Part shown: positions 1 to 13,104 of the stretch, piece by piece | Position numbering within the stretch: the first letter of the stretch is position 1 | Layout: every line of letters begins with the position of its first letter | Assembly (NCBI GenBank): GCA_013398175.1 | Contig: VZRZ01006844.1 | Span: 834,332-898,331 of the forward strand | Length of the DNA stretch: 64,000 nt | From: Climacteris rufus | Taxonomy: Eukaryota; Chordata; Aves; Passeriformes; Climacteridae | Direction: 5' to 3' | The notes under the pieces: model-generated | Databases searched by the model: none | Seen by the model: only the letters and a program-made list of their open reading frames with translations | What the model was told of the DNA's origin: nothing | Program-made: the position numbers and the translations under genes

Positions 1-3000
1 GTGCAGTCTGACCATACTGGATTGAGAACCCTGTCTCATGCAAGTGCTGTGCATCCTTCATTGTGTGTCCTACACCGGACAGATTCGTTACCAGTGATAT
101 CTTTCCAGCCTTAATGCCGCCTTCTTCAGATTTCTGCTTGCTGTTATGACCAGAGTTATAAACAGACCTTGTTTCTTGACATTTGTACAGTCTGTGGTGA
201 TCTTGTTGTTTCAGAATATTTCTGTGCCACAAGTGCTGCAAGTCCTGCTCACCAAATGCTTTTTTCTGCTTTGTCTGCCTCTTTCTGCAGATTTCTGGAA
301 AACATCAGGGAGTAACTTAATGTCACCAGGCAAGTCCAGGTCTTCATAGCACTTGACCTTCCAGCCATTAGGGTTTATGCTGCTTGTTCTCTCCTATATG
401 TTTACTTCATAACTTATTTTCTACAGACAGAATTGGATACAGAAACCATAAATGTGTTACCCTTATCAGACAACCACCAACTTCCACTTATAAATAAAAA
501 AGGGCTCCTCACTAAAATGTCATAAATTTTATACTAGGGCAGAAAAATGAGTCCAAGAATTTTACTTTAATTTTATAATGGTGCAGAAATTTAAAAGAAC
601 TTGTCATCAGCAATCATCTCATAACGGCTACACTGTAAGTAGTGTGAATTTCAGGGCTTTGTCTTACACTTATCTACAGTTTTTTAAGATGGTTGCAGCC
701 AGTTTTGGACATCCAGAAGTTTATTCTAAATAATAACTCATAAAAAAGAGTCACTGCCTTTAATGCAGCAATTAAATATGCATATTGTATAAACCACACC
801 CATAGCCATAGTTATTTCCAACCACAAGGTTTTTTTCTGCAGTTTCCTTGAAAAAAAGTACCCTAGATATTTCATTTTGCAGTTGGTCCGTTAATGTTAC
901 TTTTTCATTATGTTAATGAACTAGCTTAATGGCCTTTACCAATAGTTCTTTTCATCATGGCTTAAAAAACAAATATATGTGCATGATGCTTTATATAAGG
1001 CAAATTCAGTAAAGACACATTGACATTTGAACACATTTACAAAGCAAATTATGTGAGATTAATGCAGAGGCAAGCAAAAAGCAGAAAGGTAGCAGCATAC
1101 AAAATCTGACTATGAAAGCATCGAATTCCGATAAATTGAGCCATTTCAACATGGTCAAGACTGTACACAAATGTACAAGAGAAATGTCTCTCTCTTTCTC
1201 TCCTCTTCATCCACTGTGTCTTCAAGGCAGTGGTACCCAGGAAACTCAGGACTGAAGCTGCTATTCAAAGTTCAGTAGCTATGCAGAGCCTTGCTTTGAG
1301 TGGTCAGTCCTTGACAGCTGGTCTGCAACTCCAAATCAATAAGACATATTTCTATGTGACAGGCAAGGAAAAGACCAAATTGTCCTTAATGCCTTGAGCA
1401 CATGATGAGACTTTTGGGACCTCTTGCATCCTACAGAGGAGTACAGAGGATGGACAGGGTGTCTGTGTCTCTCTGTCCTTTAGTTACCCCCTCACTCTTC
1501 TGTGCTCCAGGCTGCAAGAATTTTGACCCAACACCACAGGCTTTTTGTCAGCACCACAACCCTCACGTGGTATCTGGATAAACTGATCTAAATACAAAAG
1601 CTTGTCCCTTGGTATAAATAGAACTGTCATGGCAGATCAGCTTTATTTACGTCAAATTAAACAAAATTCTGCTTTTTGGCTGAGACTTAATAGCTTTCAG
1701 CCAAAAGCAAATTCTTACCTCTGAGTTATATAAACCCCCTAAGTAGGCCGTTTATTATACAAATCCTAACAGGCATGCAGCTTCTACGCTGTGGTGCTTC
1801 CAGGTAATGCTAGCAGGAAGATCAGGAAAGTATCAGAGGAATAACAAAATTATTCTTGATGGTGGATATGAGCTCCTTACAAAGCCCTGTGAGGAGGTAC
1901 AAGCTGAAGGCTGAAGCTAGGAGACATTTATTTTTAGGCTCTTGGTTTTTAAGGAGCACAAAGGAACCGAGAGGGGAAAACAGTGTCAACAGTTCACACA
2001 GACCTGCTTTTCATGTTTGGGAGAAGCCGAGCTAGACTGAAACTATAACTATGATGGGATTTAAGAGTAGGCACAATAAAGGCATCCACAAACTATACCT
2101 GTAACAAGGAAGGTCACTTCTAGGAGTTTTTGATGTAGTGAAACTTGAAAAATATATTCATTTTTGCCCAAAGGCAGAGGCTGGCATGGCAACTTGGGGA
2201 CCACAACGGTAATTGTTCCTAAGAGGAAAAAGAAAATGTTCCATAAAATTCCAATTGCCTTTAAAACAGAGAAACATTTGAAGGACTCTTCGGTGCTGTT
2301 CCAGGTTCAGGAGAAGGAAACCTCTCACATAGGGCTGCTTTCATCTGCAGGTGTTGCCGCAGTCAACACAAATTGCTGGAGAGAGGAATAGGTCAGGGGT
2401 GGAAGGAGGTGTTACTGTGACAACAAACCAAAGCTGAAATAGAGCTTAAAAACCAAAAGTACATTTTTTTTTCTGTAGAGTCGTGAGCTGTTTCAAATCC
2501 AAAAATGGGAAAAAAGGGGAGAAGTGGCAAAGAGGCATCGGAAAGAAATTTTTTCTGGGAGGTTGCATTGTTGCATTGTTGATTAATGTAATTGAAGTAT
2601 ATATAACTGAAACAGAAAGGGAAATAAGTCTTCTTCAGGGACCCATTAATTTCTTAAGGATAAGTGTTTGAAGGTTCAAAGGCTTTGTAAAGCTTATTTT
2701 AAATTTAAAATTTCCATTGCCAAGGGATTGATTACCATTCTTGCTTTAGCTTTGTCAAACAATAAGTTGATTCCAATCCTTTCAAAGTTTTGTGGTGATG
2801 TACATACAATATTAAGCTAATTGTAAGAGGGGACTATATTCTATACTCAAGGACAGCTATTTCAGAATGGGTCTGCAAATGTTCTTTCAAATGTTTGAAA
2901 TCTTGGAAACTGCATCCACTTGGATCCACTACTGTGAGTTTTGAGGTATCATAATTATTTTTGAATATTTCTTATCATTGGGGAAATTATGTAACATCAT

Positions 3001-6000
3001 TCATGTCAATATTTTGGCATATGTGCAGTACTGGATAATAATGTCATTTCAAGACTTTAAATTAAAATTATGTCATCCTGAAAAATGCTCTTGTGTCAGG
3101 CTGAGACTCCTGTTTTTCTGTTAAACTTTGTTTTTTTTAATGTGACCTCATCATCCTGAACCATTTCTCTCTCCTCTAACTTGTATCCAGGTTTGCATGT
3201 ATCCTGGAGTAAGAACAGACTGTTCCTGTGACAACTACTACAGTGGGACTCTCATTTTCAATTGCAGTATTCCCATCACAGCAATAAGTAAAGGGTTACT
3301 TTATTTTGCTTATTTTATTAATAAACTGGCAAACAGTAAAATTCGTGCACACGTACACATACAAACAGAAATGCTTAAAAGACCTCTTCACATAAAAAAT
3401 GTAGTCAATTAATTATTTTTGGTTTCCAGAATTTTGATGTTTCAAAGAAAACTTAGATACTTGCTTTTAAATATTTCTTTTTGCAATTGCAGATTAAAGC
3501 ATATATCTCATTGAAAAAATAATCTTTCATTAAAACAAACAAGCTTGTCAAAACCATCAAGATGATTTGTTATATCTATTATAGCAGTAGTTAAAGACCT
3601 CAACCATTTTTCGTAGTCAAATCAAAATGATTTATTCAGTATGTTACATTTCACTCAGTAGGACTACAGTTCACTCTGCCATGTAGTAATTTCTAAAGCT
3701 TCACAGTACATTAAAGGAGGCTCTTTCAAAATAAAAGCACATTTGGAACATTTTTTAATCAGAAGAAAATATTAATGTTTACTCTTAGTTTTCTACTCTC
3801 CAAATGTTTTAAAATGCAGCAGTATTAAAGATGGTGAGATGAGATTGGCCTTAGCTGTAAACTGTGTTTATGCACTCCAATTTTGGATGGGTATCATGTG
3901 TCCTGGCTCTCTTATCTGACACACAGGAATTGGTTTCTTGAGGCAGGAAGAGATGAGGACAGCAAAGGAGCCAGTGACATAAAATTTTGGCAATTCTTGA
4001 GATTTTATTACAAGTCTTAAAATATCTGATATTTTTCTTAATGCCTCGTTCTGTGTAAAGAAGTTGTTAATGGCAGCCTGAGGTCCCATTTTAGGAAAAA
4101 AATGTAGGCTTCATGATTGCAATCACTGGTGTGACTCTGGAAACTCAAACCCAGAAGGCAAATAAAAAGCATCAAAATAAGCCATTTTGAAACAACAAGA
4201 TTTTAAGGCTCTTTCTGGAACTTAGACAATCAGTTCACAGTGTCTTTGGTGATAGACATTGGTAGCATCTGTCAAAGCTGCACCATGTGTGTGGATTAGA
4301 GCTGGAGAGAGCAATGGGGCCAGCAGTGCCTGCTGGGGGGCCAGCAAAGGAGTCCTGAGACCCCTAAGACTACTTCCATGCATCAGAAATACCTTTACAC
4401 TTTTATGTTTTGGTTAATTTTTTAGACTGGCTAGAAACTGGTTATTTAGGCAACTGCATGCTCAGAGCCTGAGGAAGGTAATGTTCCTGCACGTATTCCC
4501 TGGGAAGTCATCCCATCATTTGGAGGTGGAGGGAGGCAGGGTAAGTCTTTTAAGATATATCAAATAGGCAGAGTCATTGTTTACAGTCAAAAGCTGCTTT
4601 TTAAGATTTCATGAGTTCTTTATTTAAAGATAAGCAAACAAATTCAGGTCACATCTTTATACTGCTTAATTTAGGACGGCAACTCTTCAAGCAGATTTTT
4701 CTCCTCTGTTTTTCCTTCTGGAATCATCATCATCTTGGGCACTGAATCAGGAAAAATGAGAACAAGGGAAAGGCTGAATTTGATTAATCTGATATTTTAT
4801 ATGAATCTGTCATAACAGGGTATCCACAGTGCATTCCAGTCCCCCAGCATTACTGCAAGACAGACATCTCACCTGATGACTCTCACAGAAAGCCCCAAAG
4901 CAGGTTAAAGGCCGAAATTACTCTTTCCACGTTCAGAAAAAAATTTTAAAATGTATCACAGGCTGTGTGTTACTCAAGTTTTCTCCATTTCCCCTCAACA
5001 ATAGCCATGTATCATCAAGTTTGCTGGGATAAATTATAGCTGGTCTTGAAAGCATAGCTCCCACCTCACTGGGGAGTCAATGATCATCTTGATGAATGAC
5101 TCATCTACCCTGTTAGCTTTCCATAATGAAGCTCATTTGCGTGGGCTGCTATGTCCATAGTGACAAAACTACATTATAGAGGAGTACAAATAATAGCTCC
5201 TTGCCATAGGCAGGTCATGGTGTAAACGAAGTGAATACACACAGCGCCAGCATAGCAACAGGCTGGGAGGAAATTCGAGAGGAGGGAACAGAAGGAAATA
5301 CTGTTCCTGGAAAGTATGGTTCACAAATAGAGCAAACAATGTATTTCTCTAATTCCTCATGAATCTTCCAGGCTAACTCTGATGCTCATGGGTTTGCTGC
5401 TGAAGCAAGTTAACAAGAACATAGGAAAAATGTGGTTGGAATTTCAAATAAATAAAAGCACTGGATTTTTGGCTAGGTTCAACTTGCTGTTTAAATTCCT
5501 CCGCTTATTTTCACAGCAAAGTTAAGCTGGTATGGGCTCAGATACTGATGATAGCTTGGTGAATCATTATGGTTTGGGACCATGAGATCATTTCTGTTTT
5601 GCCTCAAACCTCCAAAATAACATTTATAAATTTAATACTTGCAGTCTGAGCTCAGATGGCTCCTTTCTGACGGGAAGACGTGAGTGAGGGTCTGCAAGAG
5701 CTGGGCAGAAGGTAAAGGAGAGGCATGCTGAGATGGTAGGGAGGAGCAGGAAGAGTGCAACTGTAACATATACGCATATATATCCACAGCAGCACAGCTA
5801 CAGCTACACCTGAGCTTATGCTGATGCTTTTCATTCTCCACTAAACAGCAAGTGAGCCTTGTGTCTGTAATTAACAGCTAGGGCTGTATGAACTCTGGGT
5901 ATCAGCACCAGTAGACCAATGTTTGCTCTGGGTTTGGCTGTGTCTGGATACAGGGCAGTCATGCAGGGTCACGGCAATCCTTTGGTCCCTACATCTTCCC

Positions 6001-6236
6001 CTGAATGTCATGGAGCTGAGTATGTTTGGAAACAAGGGCTGTATCTGCAGTACTTGGAGAAAGTGACTGTGAAAGCGAGCTGGTGGGAAGGAACCAGGGA
6101 TGGGAGAAGACAGAGACTTGCATGGACAATGGAGAAGCATCAGCTCTTCTCTTACAGCAAAGTACAGGGACCAACACGTACTGAACAGGCTCAGACTTGC
6201 TGATGCAAATTGTCTTACACAGAGCAACTTCTCCCT
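1..6236. other. Intergenic or intronic DNA, no gene recognised
   Basis: AT-rich unique-looking sequence. The open frames here are short (at most about 118 codons, near 5.9-6.2 kb on the minus strand), overlap frames on the other strand and show no recognisable domain. I see no CpG island, tRNA-like fold or transposon terminus. The only splice-like segment is near 3191-3287: a pyrimidine-rich tract and AG before it, a weak GTAAAG after it. Confidence 0.6.
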
Positions 6237-6264
6237 TGGCTCCTGGCTCCTGGCTCCTGGCTCC
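6237..6264. repeat. Short tandem repeat (TGGCTCC)4
   Basis: Four exact head-to-tail copies of the heptamer TGGCTCC. It is a minisatellite-like tract in otherwise unique DNA, and a candidate for length variation between individuals. Confidence 0.95.
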
Positions 6265-7573
6265 CTTCTCCTTGTGCGTTTCCTGTCACAATAGAAATGA
6301 CCAAATTGTCCCTTTTTATACTGTACCTGTTCTCATGAAAATAATGAAGTACAGTAATAGCAGAAATGAAATATTCATTGTCCCTCTGAACAAAAGGAAA
6401 AAAAACTTTCAGAGAATTCTTAAACCCCCAAATGTGTACCCATGCTCACTTCAGTCAGAACCTTCAGTCAGCATACCTCCCTTCAGAGCAACCCATGTGC
6501 CTTTTTAGCAGCTATCACTGGTGGATGCTGCTTGCTACAGCACCTGGGGATTAAAAATACACAAAAGCATTCATCTATTTTAGTGTTAAGTCTGATTTTA
6601 AAGCTTGAATCTATTCATTTGACACTAAACACAAAAAAAGGACTATTCACAATTATATTCTACTTGCTCAGTGATAGCAGAAGTAATCTTCGGGTGATGA
6701 GAGTGGTAAGGTGTCTTCAACCACTCCAGTCACACCTGGAAGAGGCTGTCTGCTCTTTCCCACAGGTCACGTGTCAGTACACTTATCCAAACTGCAGGAA
6801 AACAAGATTCAGGTTCCTTTCTCATCAGATATTAACCCGCATTACAAAAGGTTTTCTACCCTTTTGGTGGGGGCAGTGTTTCCTTCTAAAATTTGCACAT
6901 TCACAAGGTAAAAGAGAGAGAAAAAAATCAGTGTTGTAATGATTGCTGTGCAGTGTAGCACTTGTGACTGTGATATTCACATTAAATATCCATGAAAGTG
7001 GAGCTGGAATCCAAGTCTCAAACATCCAAGATCTACCTGTGAAGTTCTAGAGACTTTCTCAAATCTGGCCTGATGCAAAGGTTTCCCTCCTCATTATCTA
7101 AAGGACTAAAGGACAAAACAACTCTAGTGGCATCAATATTAGAGTTGAAATCACTCTCAAATGGGAGAAAAATCCAGAATTTGGGTCTTTTGAGTCCCCA
7201 CTAACCATTGAGTGTGTGGATTAGATGCCCAGCATGGTCCCTACTCACATCACATGGACACCCCTCTGTGGATATAGTCATTTGCTTTAAGGTATCCCTT
7301 ACATTTTGCCATTTTATAAGTTTTCTAAAATAGTACCACCTGTGATCTATACTAGTCTATGCATTTTAATGACTTTTGGTTAAACCTTCATAGCTAATAG
7401 TTAAATTGCCAAATGCTCCGTAAAACAAATATGCAAACAATTTGCTAGTTAATAATCTATCATAAACAGACGTATGCATCTGCTGAGACATATAATTGTT
7501 GTTTCATCAGGGTTGGTACTTTATTTACATAATTCCCTTACTGATTTTAACTTAGATTTATTTTTTTTCCCAG

Positions 7574-7680
7574 GGAAACACAGAGAACAAGAACTGCTAA
7601 CAAAATGTCTCATTAAAGGCAGCATGTTAAAGAGACAGTTCTGGTCACAGCTGGTGGATAACAATAGTGACTTTCTTTGA
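7574..7680 (+). other. Possible terminal coding exon (speculative)
   Basis: A strong acceptor-like junction, a run of T followed by CCCAG ending at 7573, opens onto a frame that stays open to a TGA at 7678-7680. The translated part is about 34 residues, hydrophilic and basic (starts KHREQELLTK, ends VDNNSDFL). An AATAAA lies about 200 bases downstream at 7880-7885, as in a last exon. Against it: such a short open frame is expected by chance, I recognise no protein, and no upstream exon is visible. Treat it as a hypothesis to be tested with RNA data. Confidence 0.13.
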
Positions 7681-8388
7681 TGTGTTTTTTTAAATAACTG
7701 AAGTTTGTATATCTGTATACTTACATATCTGCATATCCATGCATGCATTGTTATTTACTTTTACAAATTATTTGTATGAAGAATAGGCATACAAATGTTT
7801 GTGTTAACATATTTAAATTGATCTGTTAAAAGTGCAGAAAATAGGTCTTTTATGCAACTGAGAAAGATAAAACATGAACAATAAAATATAAATCAGCATT
7901 TTTTTCTTTGATTATGTTCAGTATTTTTGATTAAAGAAAATATCAGCTGCAGATAGGATCCAAGACATATAAATTAATATGTTTTCTGGCAAAGCATATT
8001 AAGTGGTTTAGTGGGAGTGTGTTTTTGTTCTTTCTGGTTTTGTTTTCTTCCAGAAAAATTCCAGTTAAAATTGATAACATACCTTACTAGTGAAAGTGTT
8101 ACAAAAAAGTGTTTGATAGCTTTCTGATTTTATGTCTCCTTTACTTTGTCAAGCTCTAGCGAGCCAATAAAATTATTCTAAGCCTAGAAAACTTTAATGC
8201 TTAAATGAAAACTTCTACAGTTGTAGAAATAACACTAGCAAGGAGAGCAATACCCAGGGCTGCTTTCCTTGAAATGTTCTCTCCTTTGAATGGAAGCTCC
8301 ACACATACTGATTGGTTATTGACAGTATTTGTATCAGAGAACCAAGGATCTTCAGAATAAAAGAATATAGCACGTGGTTTGTAAGTGA

Positions 8389-8475
8389 CAAGGGTTTGTG
8401 GGGGTTTTTGTGGTTTTTGTTTTGGTTTGGGTTGGTTGGTTGGTTGGTTGGTTTTCCTTGTGGGTTTTTTCCCCC
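8389..8475 (+). repeat. GT-rich low-complexity tract with (GGTT)n
   Basis: The plus strand is almost free of A and C for about 80 bases and contains about six GGTT units at roughly 8429-8454. It is followed by T- and C-rich runs. The composition resembles the GT-rich tract around 31.5 kb. Confidence 0.85.
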
Positions 8476-11400
8476 TCATCCCTATCATTCTATATTCTGT
8501 TTTTCTAAATCCGGGTGTGAAAGAGAGAAATAGGTTCTATGAGAAGATTCCTCATTATTTGGGGTGTTACATTCATGCCTTTGGGAAGAGTTTAAGCTCT
8601 CTCCTTTGATAACTGTGGAATAAGGAAGCTGCAAAATGTCAGGACTCCAAATTTAGCAATATGGTTTACTGACTTGGTAAGCTCCAGCTTTTGTGTAGGT
8701 CTAGACTTTGGAGATATTTATAAGAAAGATATTTCCATTCCTCTATTTTACCTCTTCACTGGTGTTTTCATTTTGATTCTTGAACTCCTATGAAATTATC
8801 TTCAGCAGAATGCTAGAAGAAAAATATTGGAAAACGTGCTTTATTTTACCAAACAGTAGAGCCAATAGCTACACTTTTTTTTCTTTCCCTTACCAAAGCT
8901 TTTTGATTTTCAACAGAAAAGCCTCTCTTTCAAGTGCTAGGTAAAAGCAGTCCGCAGTTCCCAACTGCTTTTTGCCTCTTAGCTATAAAACATAGTTTCA
9001 GCTGAAGCTGATTTCTGTACATCTACCAACACTGGAAGGAGATTATCAATGTTTCACTGGCTTTCAGTCATTGTAATCTGACATGAATTCCAAAAAACAA
9101 TTGAATGGAGGGGACTGGGTGTCTTTATCGGTGTCTTTATCTGGTATTTCCACATACCTAACTTTAACATGTGGATCTTTAAGTTACATGCCTGTAAGGT
9201 CAAACATTCAACAGAATAGTGCCAGAGTTGGCTTGGTTTGGCTTTAATCTGGCCTCTTTGACAATATTCCTCATGACAATCTTTAACAGTATGATTGTTA
9301 TGTTTATTTTCTTCCCATAGGGTCTACAACTGCACTTACTTGCTGCTGCTGTTCTAGGTCCCATGTATTTGCATTACTGAAAATTTTGGAGGTTTTTTGC
9401 CTCTTCTCTCCTTTGATCTCATGAAAACATCACCTTTCCCTTAAAAACTTAGGGACCATTTTATATGATCAGTAGTATTACAACAGAAAAAAAAGCAGCT
9501 CTTTGTGGTTTTGTTTGCAAAGGAAAACATGTGATTCACAACAACAAAATGAGAACCATAGACTGAAACTGTTCTGTAGTGCCTTGTGAGACTCAGGACA
9601 CACTTTCCATGTCTGGATGAAGCAATCTTTCACAATCCCTCATCCACCCACCAATTTTCATGCTCCGACCAATGGCCATCCTCTGCTCTGAAAGAGTCAG
9701 GATGCCCAAAGAAAAATGAGCATGTAGTCACTTCTTGTGGAGCACTGTCCTCTCACATGAGTAGCATGAGACCAAAGGGAAGTCCATCACACAACATGAC
9801 TCAGGCATTTCCTGTCTCTTCAGTACAAATTTAGCAATCTTGGTGCTCTTTTAACATTAGTCTAATTTAATTTCTTCCTTTTATAAAAAATGCAAAGCTG
9901 AAAATGTCCAAGTCATTGTCCAGACCATCTCAGAATCAAGAAAAACTCCAGGTTTCTGGTGGGTGACTGGAAGAAACCAACGGCAATAGTGTGCTGTTTG
10001 AGCCATCTCCTGAAAGGAGTGCCATGCTGTTTTCATCAGTGGTTTCCCAGGTATTTGCTGATAGCAGACTGTTGAGGATCAGGTCTCGGGTCTTGTGCTG
10101 GTGGAAGTGTCTTACAGACTAGAGCTCCCCTTTCATCCTTCCTCCCCATTTATCTATGGCACATTTGCTGCCTTCTCCTGCCACTTGCCTTCTTCCTCTT
10201 CTGCTTCTGCCTCTCATTAGTCAGAAGTGATACAGCCAGCAGCTGGAGTCGTGGGGAGGACTTCTTTATATCCAGTATTCTCGCACATGCTGGGGCTTTA
10301 AAGTTATAGAGCTGGCAGTTGAAGCAGTTTGCATTGCTGAGCCCCACAGTTCCCATCTGAACTAGTCCCTCCTGGGCCCACATGGACAAAACAATGCTTT
10401 TTCCTCCCTTAGCCTCATTATCAGAGACAGGAGAATTACTTTTGCTGAAAGCTTCTCCTAGAAAATCATCCAGAGCCACACACCCAGCATGATTTTCTTC
10501 AGTTCATGAAGATGGTTAACAAGTAAAAGTTCTAAGCAGCTGCAAATAAGATCTTCTGCCATCTCTAACAAAAAGTTAGAGGGAGAAAGGGTACATCTCT
10601 CCTGACCCATCCAAGCTATCAGGTGCTGAGGGATGGATTGACTACCAGACTATTACAATGTAAGTCCTCAATATGAAACATGCACTTGTGGATGTGGATT
10701 TACAGGTCTTGCAGCCAAAATGTTCTAATTTTTATTTTTTCTTCATAAGGCAATGATTTCACTCCTTTCAGTTTGTCAAGCAGTAATATGGACTTGAACC
10801 TTCAAGTCCTATCTCTCTTATTGCTTTCTTAAGCCACTGGGTCAAACTCTGTCCTTTAATGTACCCACCAAGTCCCGCTAATGTCAGCTTTCCTTCAGAG
10901 GATGAAATAATATGATTTAGTCCCAGAAAGCAGACCGCAAAGTCAGAGGCTTTTATAAGTGTGCTTCTTAGACCAAAGACTTAAGCAGGTGGATTCCAAG
11001 GATTTTATCATGAAGAGCTTGACATGGAGTGAAAATTCTGAGCCATGAGGACGTGCCCCTTTACTCTGCCAGGCTGTCATCAGATGTGCTGAATGCTGAG
11101 CTACAGGTCCTCTGCCTTTGTTCCAGCTGATAGTGGTGGTGGTTTATCTGCTGCCAAGCAGACTATCAAACAGACATCTTTCAGCACATATCTTTTACAG
11201 GAAATATTTTTTTCTAGAATTAAGCAGTGGGTGAGGTTTGTAATACTAAGAAAAGTGTATTCAGAATAAAATAAATACATATAGGTCATTTAAGTGTTTA
11301 TATTTAATGAGGGAAATTACTACTTTATAATCAAAACCATACACTCCATTACATTCTTTCACACCAGAGTGTTATCTTATCTGTAGAGTCTAAAGATTTC

Positions 11401-13080
11401 AAGGTACATTCCTGCTAGTTTATGAGGGATGATTTTACATTAAATGCCTTTAAGCAGCTATTTATTACTGCATACACCTGTGCTAATAAAAGCAACTGTC
11501 CTCAAAAAGAGAAAAATAGGCCCTACCCTTGACCAGTACCATTGCTACGAATAATATTCAATGGGAAATTTCTGAGTCTTAAATGGAGTTAGTATCAAAA
11601 ATTTCCCTTTCTACTCTCCCAAATCTTTTCTATTGCTTAAAAGATGACAGATTTCTACAGATTAACTGCAAAGAATGCATCCTACATTCTTGTAGAGCTT
11701 AGTAGAGAATGAAATGGTACCAAAAATTCTGTCTGACAATATTCTGTCAAAAGTGCTTTTCCCACTTGCTGATGAATATGGTTTTGTAAGTTTTTGTGGT
11801 GTTTCTTGTGAGAAGTGACTGTTCTGTCTGTACACAGAAGTGTTTGGCAGTGTGAGCTGGACCCTTGGCCACTGTGAAGAGGTAAAGCTTCTTGAGTTCT
11901 TTGGATCAAGCCTGATTCCCCTTATCAGTGCACTTTGAATAAATGCACCTTTTGTCAGGTCATTGTAAACCCTCTGAAAAACAGCCGATTTTGTTGCTCC
12001 TTCATTGTTTAGGGAACTGAGCTCCAGGTGCAGCAGACAGAAGAAAGGACATTTCCTGTCTTCTGAAGAACAGTGTTGTTTGTATTTAATGATTTTTGTA
12101 AGTGTGAGGTCGGGTCCTCCATCTGTGAGAGAACAAGGGGGTTCAAGGTGCCTCATGAAGGATTAAGCATGTAGGCAAAGCCATTGCTACAGTAACTGCT
12201 GATAAAGGTGATGTCACATTGTATGAGGAGCTGAACACAGGTTTGTGGCCACCAACCCATATTTGTCATGAAGGAAGACTAATCCCATCATTCTCTCTTT
12301 TTTTTCTGTTTTTATCCTGGTCTGGTTTCCAGTCAGACCTCTCCTACAGTGCCCTCCCTCATAGGCTTAATTTTTCAAAAGTGCAGCTATAGAGTACTAC
12401 AGAACGTCTTAACAATAAAAGCAGTTACAGAGCCTGGTGTAAAATGTGTGTGATCCTCATTCATTTGCCTGTCTGTACAAGCAATGCCTTACCTGAGGTT
12501 ACAGGTTTCAGAAGACATTAGGAGATATGTTGCTTTACAGTTGTCCGGGAGGGCTGGGAAGATAATTTCATGCTGTTTCATCACAGTGTTGTCCTGTGAC
12601 AGACATTTCACACCTCAGCATTTTATTAGGCACAACACAGATGCTCAGCAGTGAACTCTCTCTGGGGAATTTCTCTTAGTGACACAAGTGAAAAAGCTAT
12701 ATATAGGGAATTGACAACAAGGCAAGAGTAATGGGACACTATAAACACTCACAATTCTCAATAATAACAGAAAAACACAATTAATTTTATTGAAAGCATT
12801 ATGTAGATACAGTTAGAAATTGCCTTAGTTTAAGGCATAGGATACTTTGTATTATATTTCTGTCATTAGATGACATAACTGGCTTTTTCTTCGCTCTGAG
12901 ATAGAAAGTTATACTCTTCATGTCTGATGTGATCTTACAGCTATAGGCTGTAAGCTGCAGGACTGTGTCCACGTGCATGTCTTCAGAAAGCAGGAACTCC
13001 TCAAAGAGCTGGCTGAGTCCAGATTCCACTCTTTTACTGTTGTTTACATTCTTGTACTATAATATTTATGTGAATGTAGG

Positions 13081-13104
13081 AAAAAAACAACAACAACAAA
13101 AAAA
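13081..13104 (+). repeat. A-rich tract with (CAA)n
   Basis: A short A-rich stretch with consecutive CAA units flanked by A runs. It is either a microsatellite or a decayed poly(A) tract; no retrotransposed sequence is recognisable directly upstream. Confidence 0.8.

Noticed and set aside
3191..3287. Splice-like segment coding a Cys-rich stretch (TDCSCDNYYSGTLIFNCS)
   Set aside because: The acceptor is fair, but the donor GTAAAG after ATAA is weak and no neighbouring exon is seen.
6442..6939. 165-codon plus-strand open frame
   Set aside because: The translation is low in recognisable structure, another frame overlaps it, and no motif or gene context is visible.
10780..10830. tRNA-like inverted repeat (GACTTGAACCTTCAAGTC)
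   Set aside because: A single short hairpin with no acceptor, D or T arms in the right places.
11662..12156. 164-codon minus-strand open frame
   Set aside because: Long for AT-rich DNA but without a recognised domain, with an overlapping alternative frame and no clear splice or promoter context; expected by chance in 64 kb over six frames.
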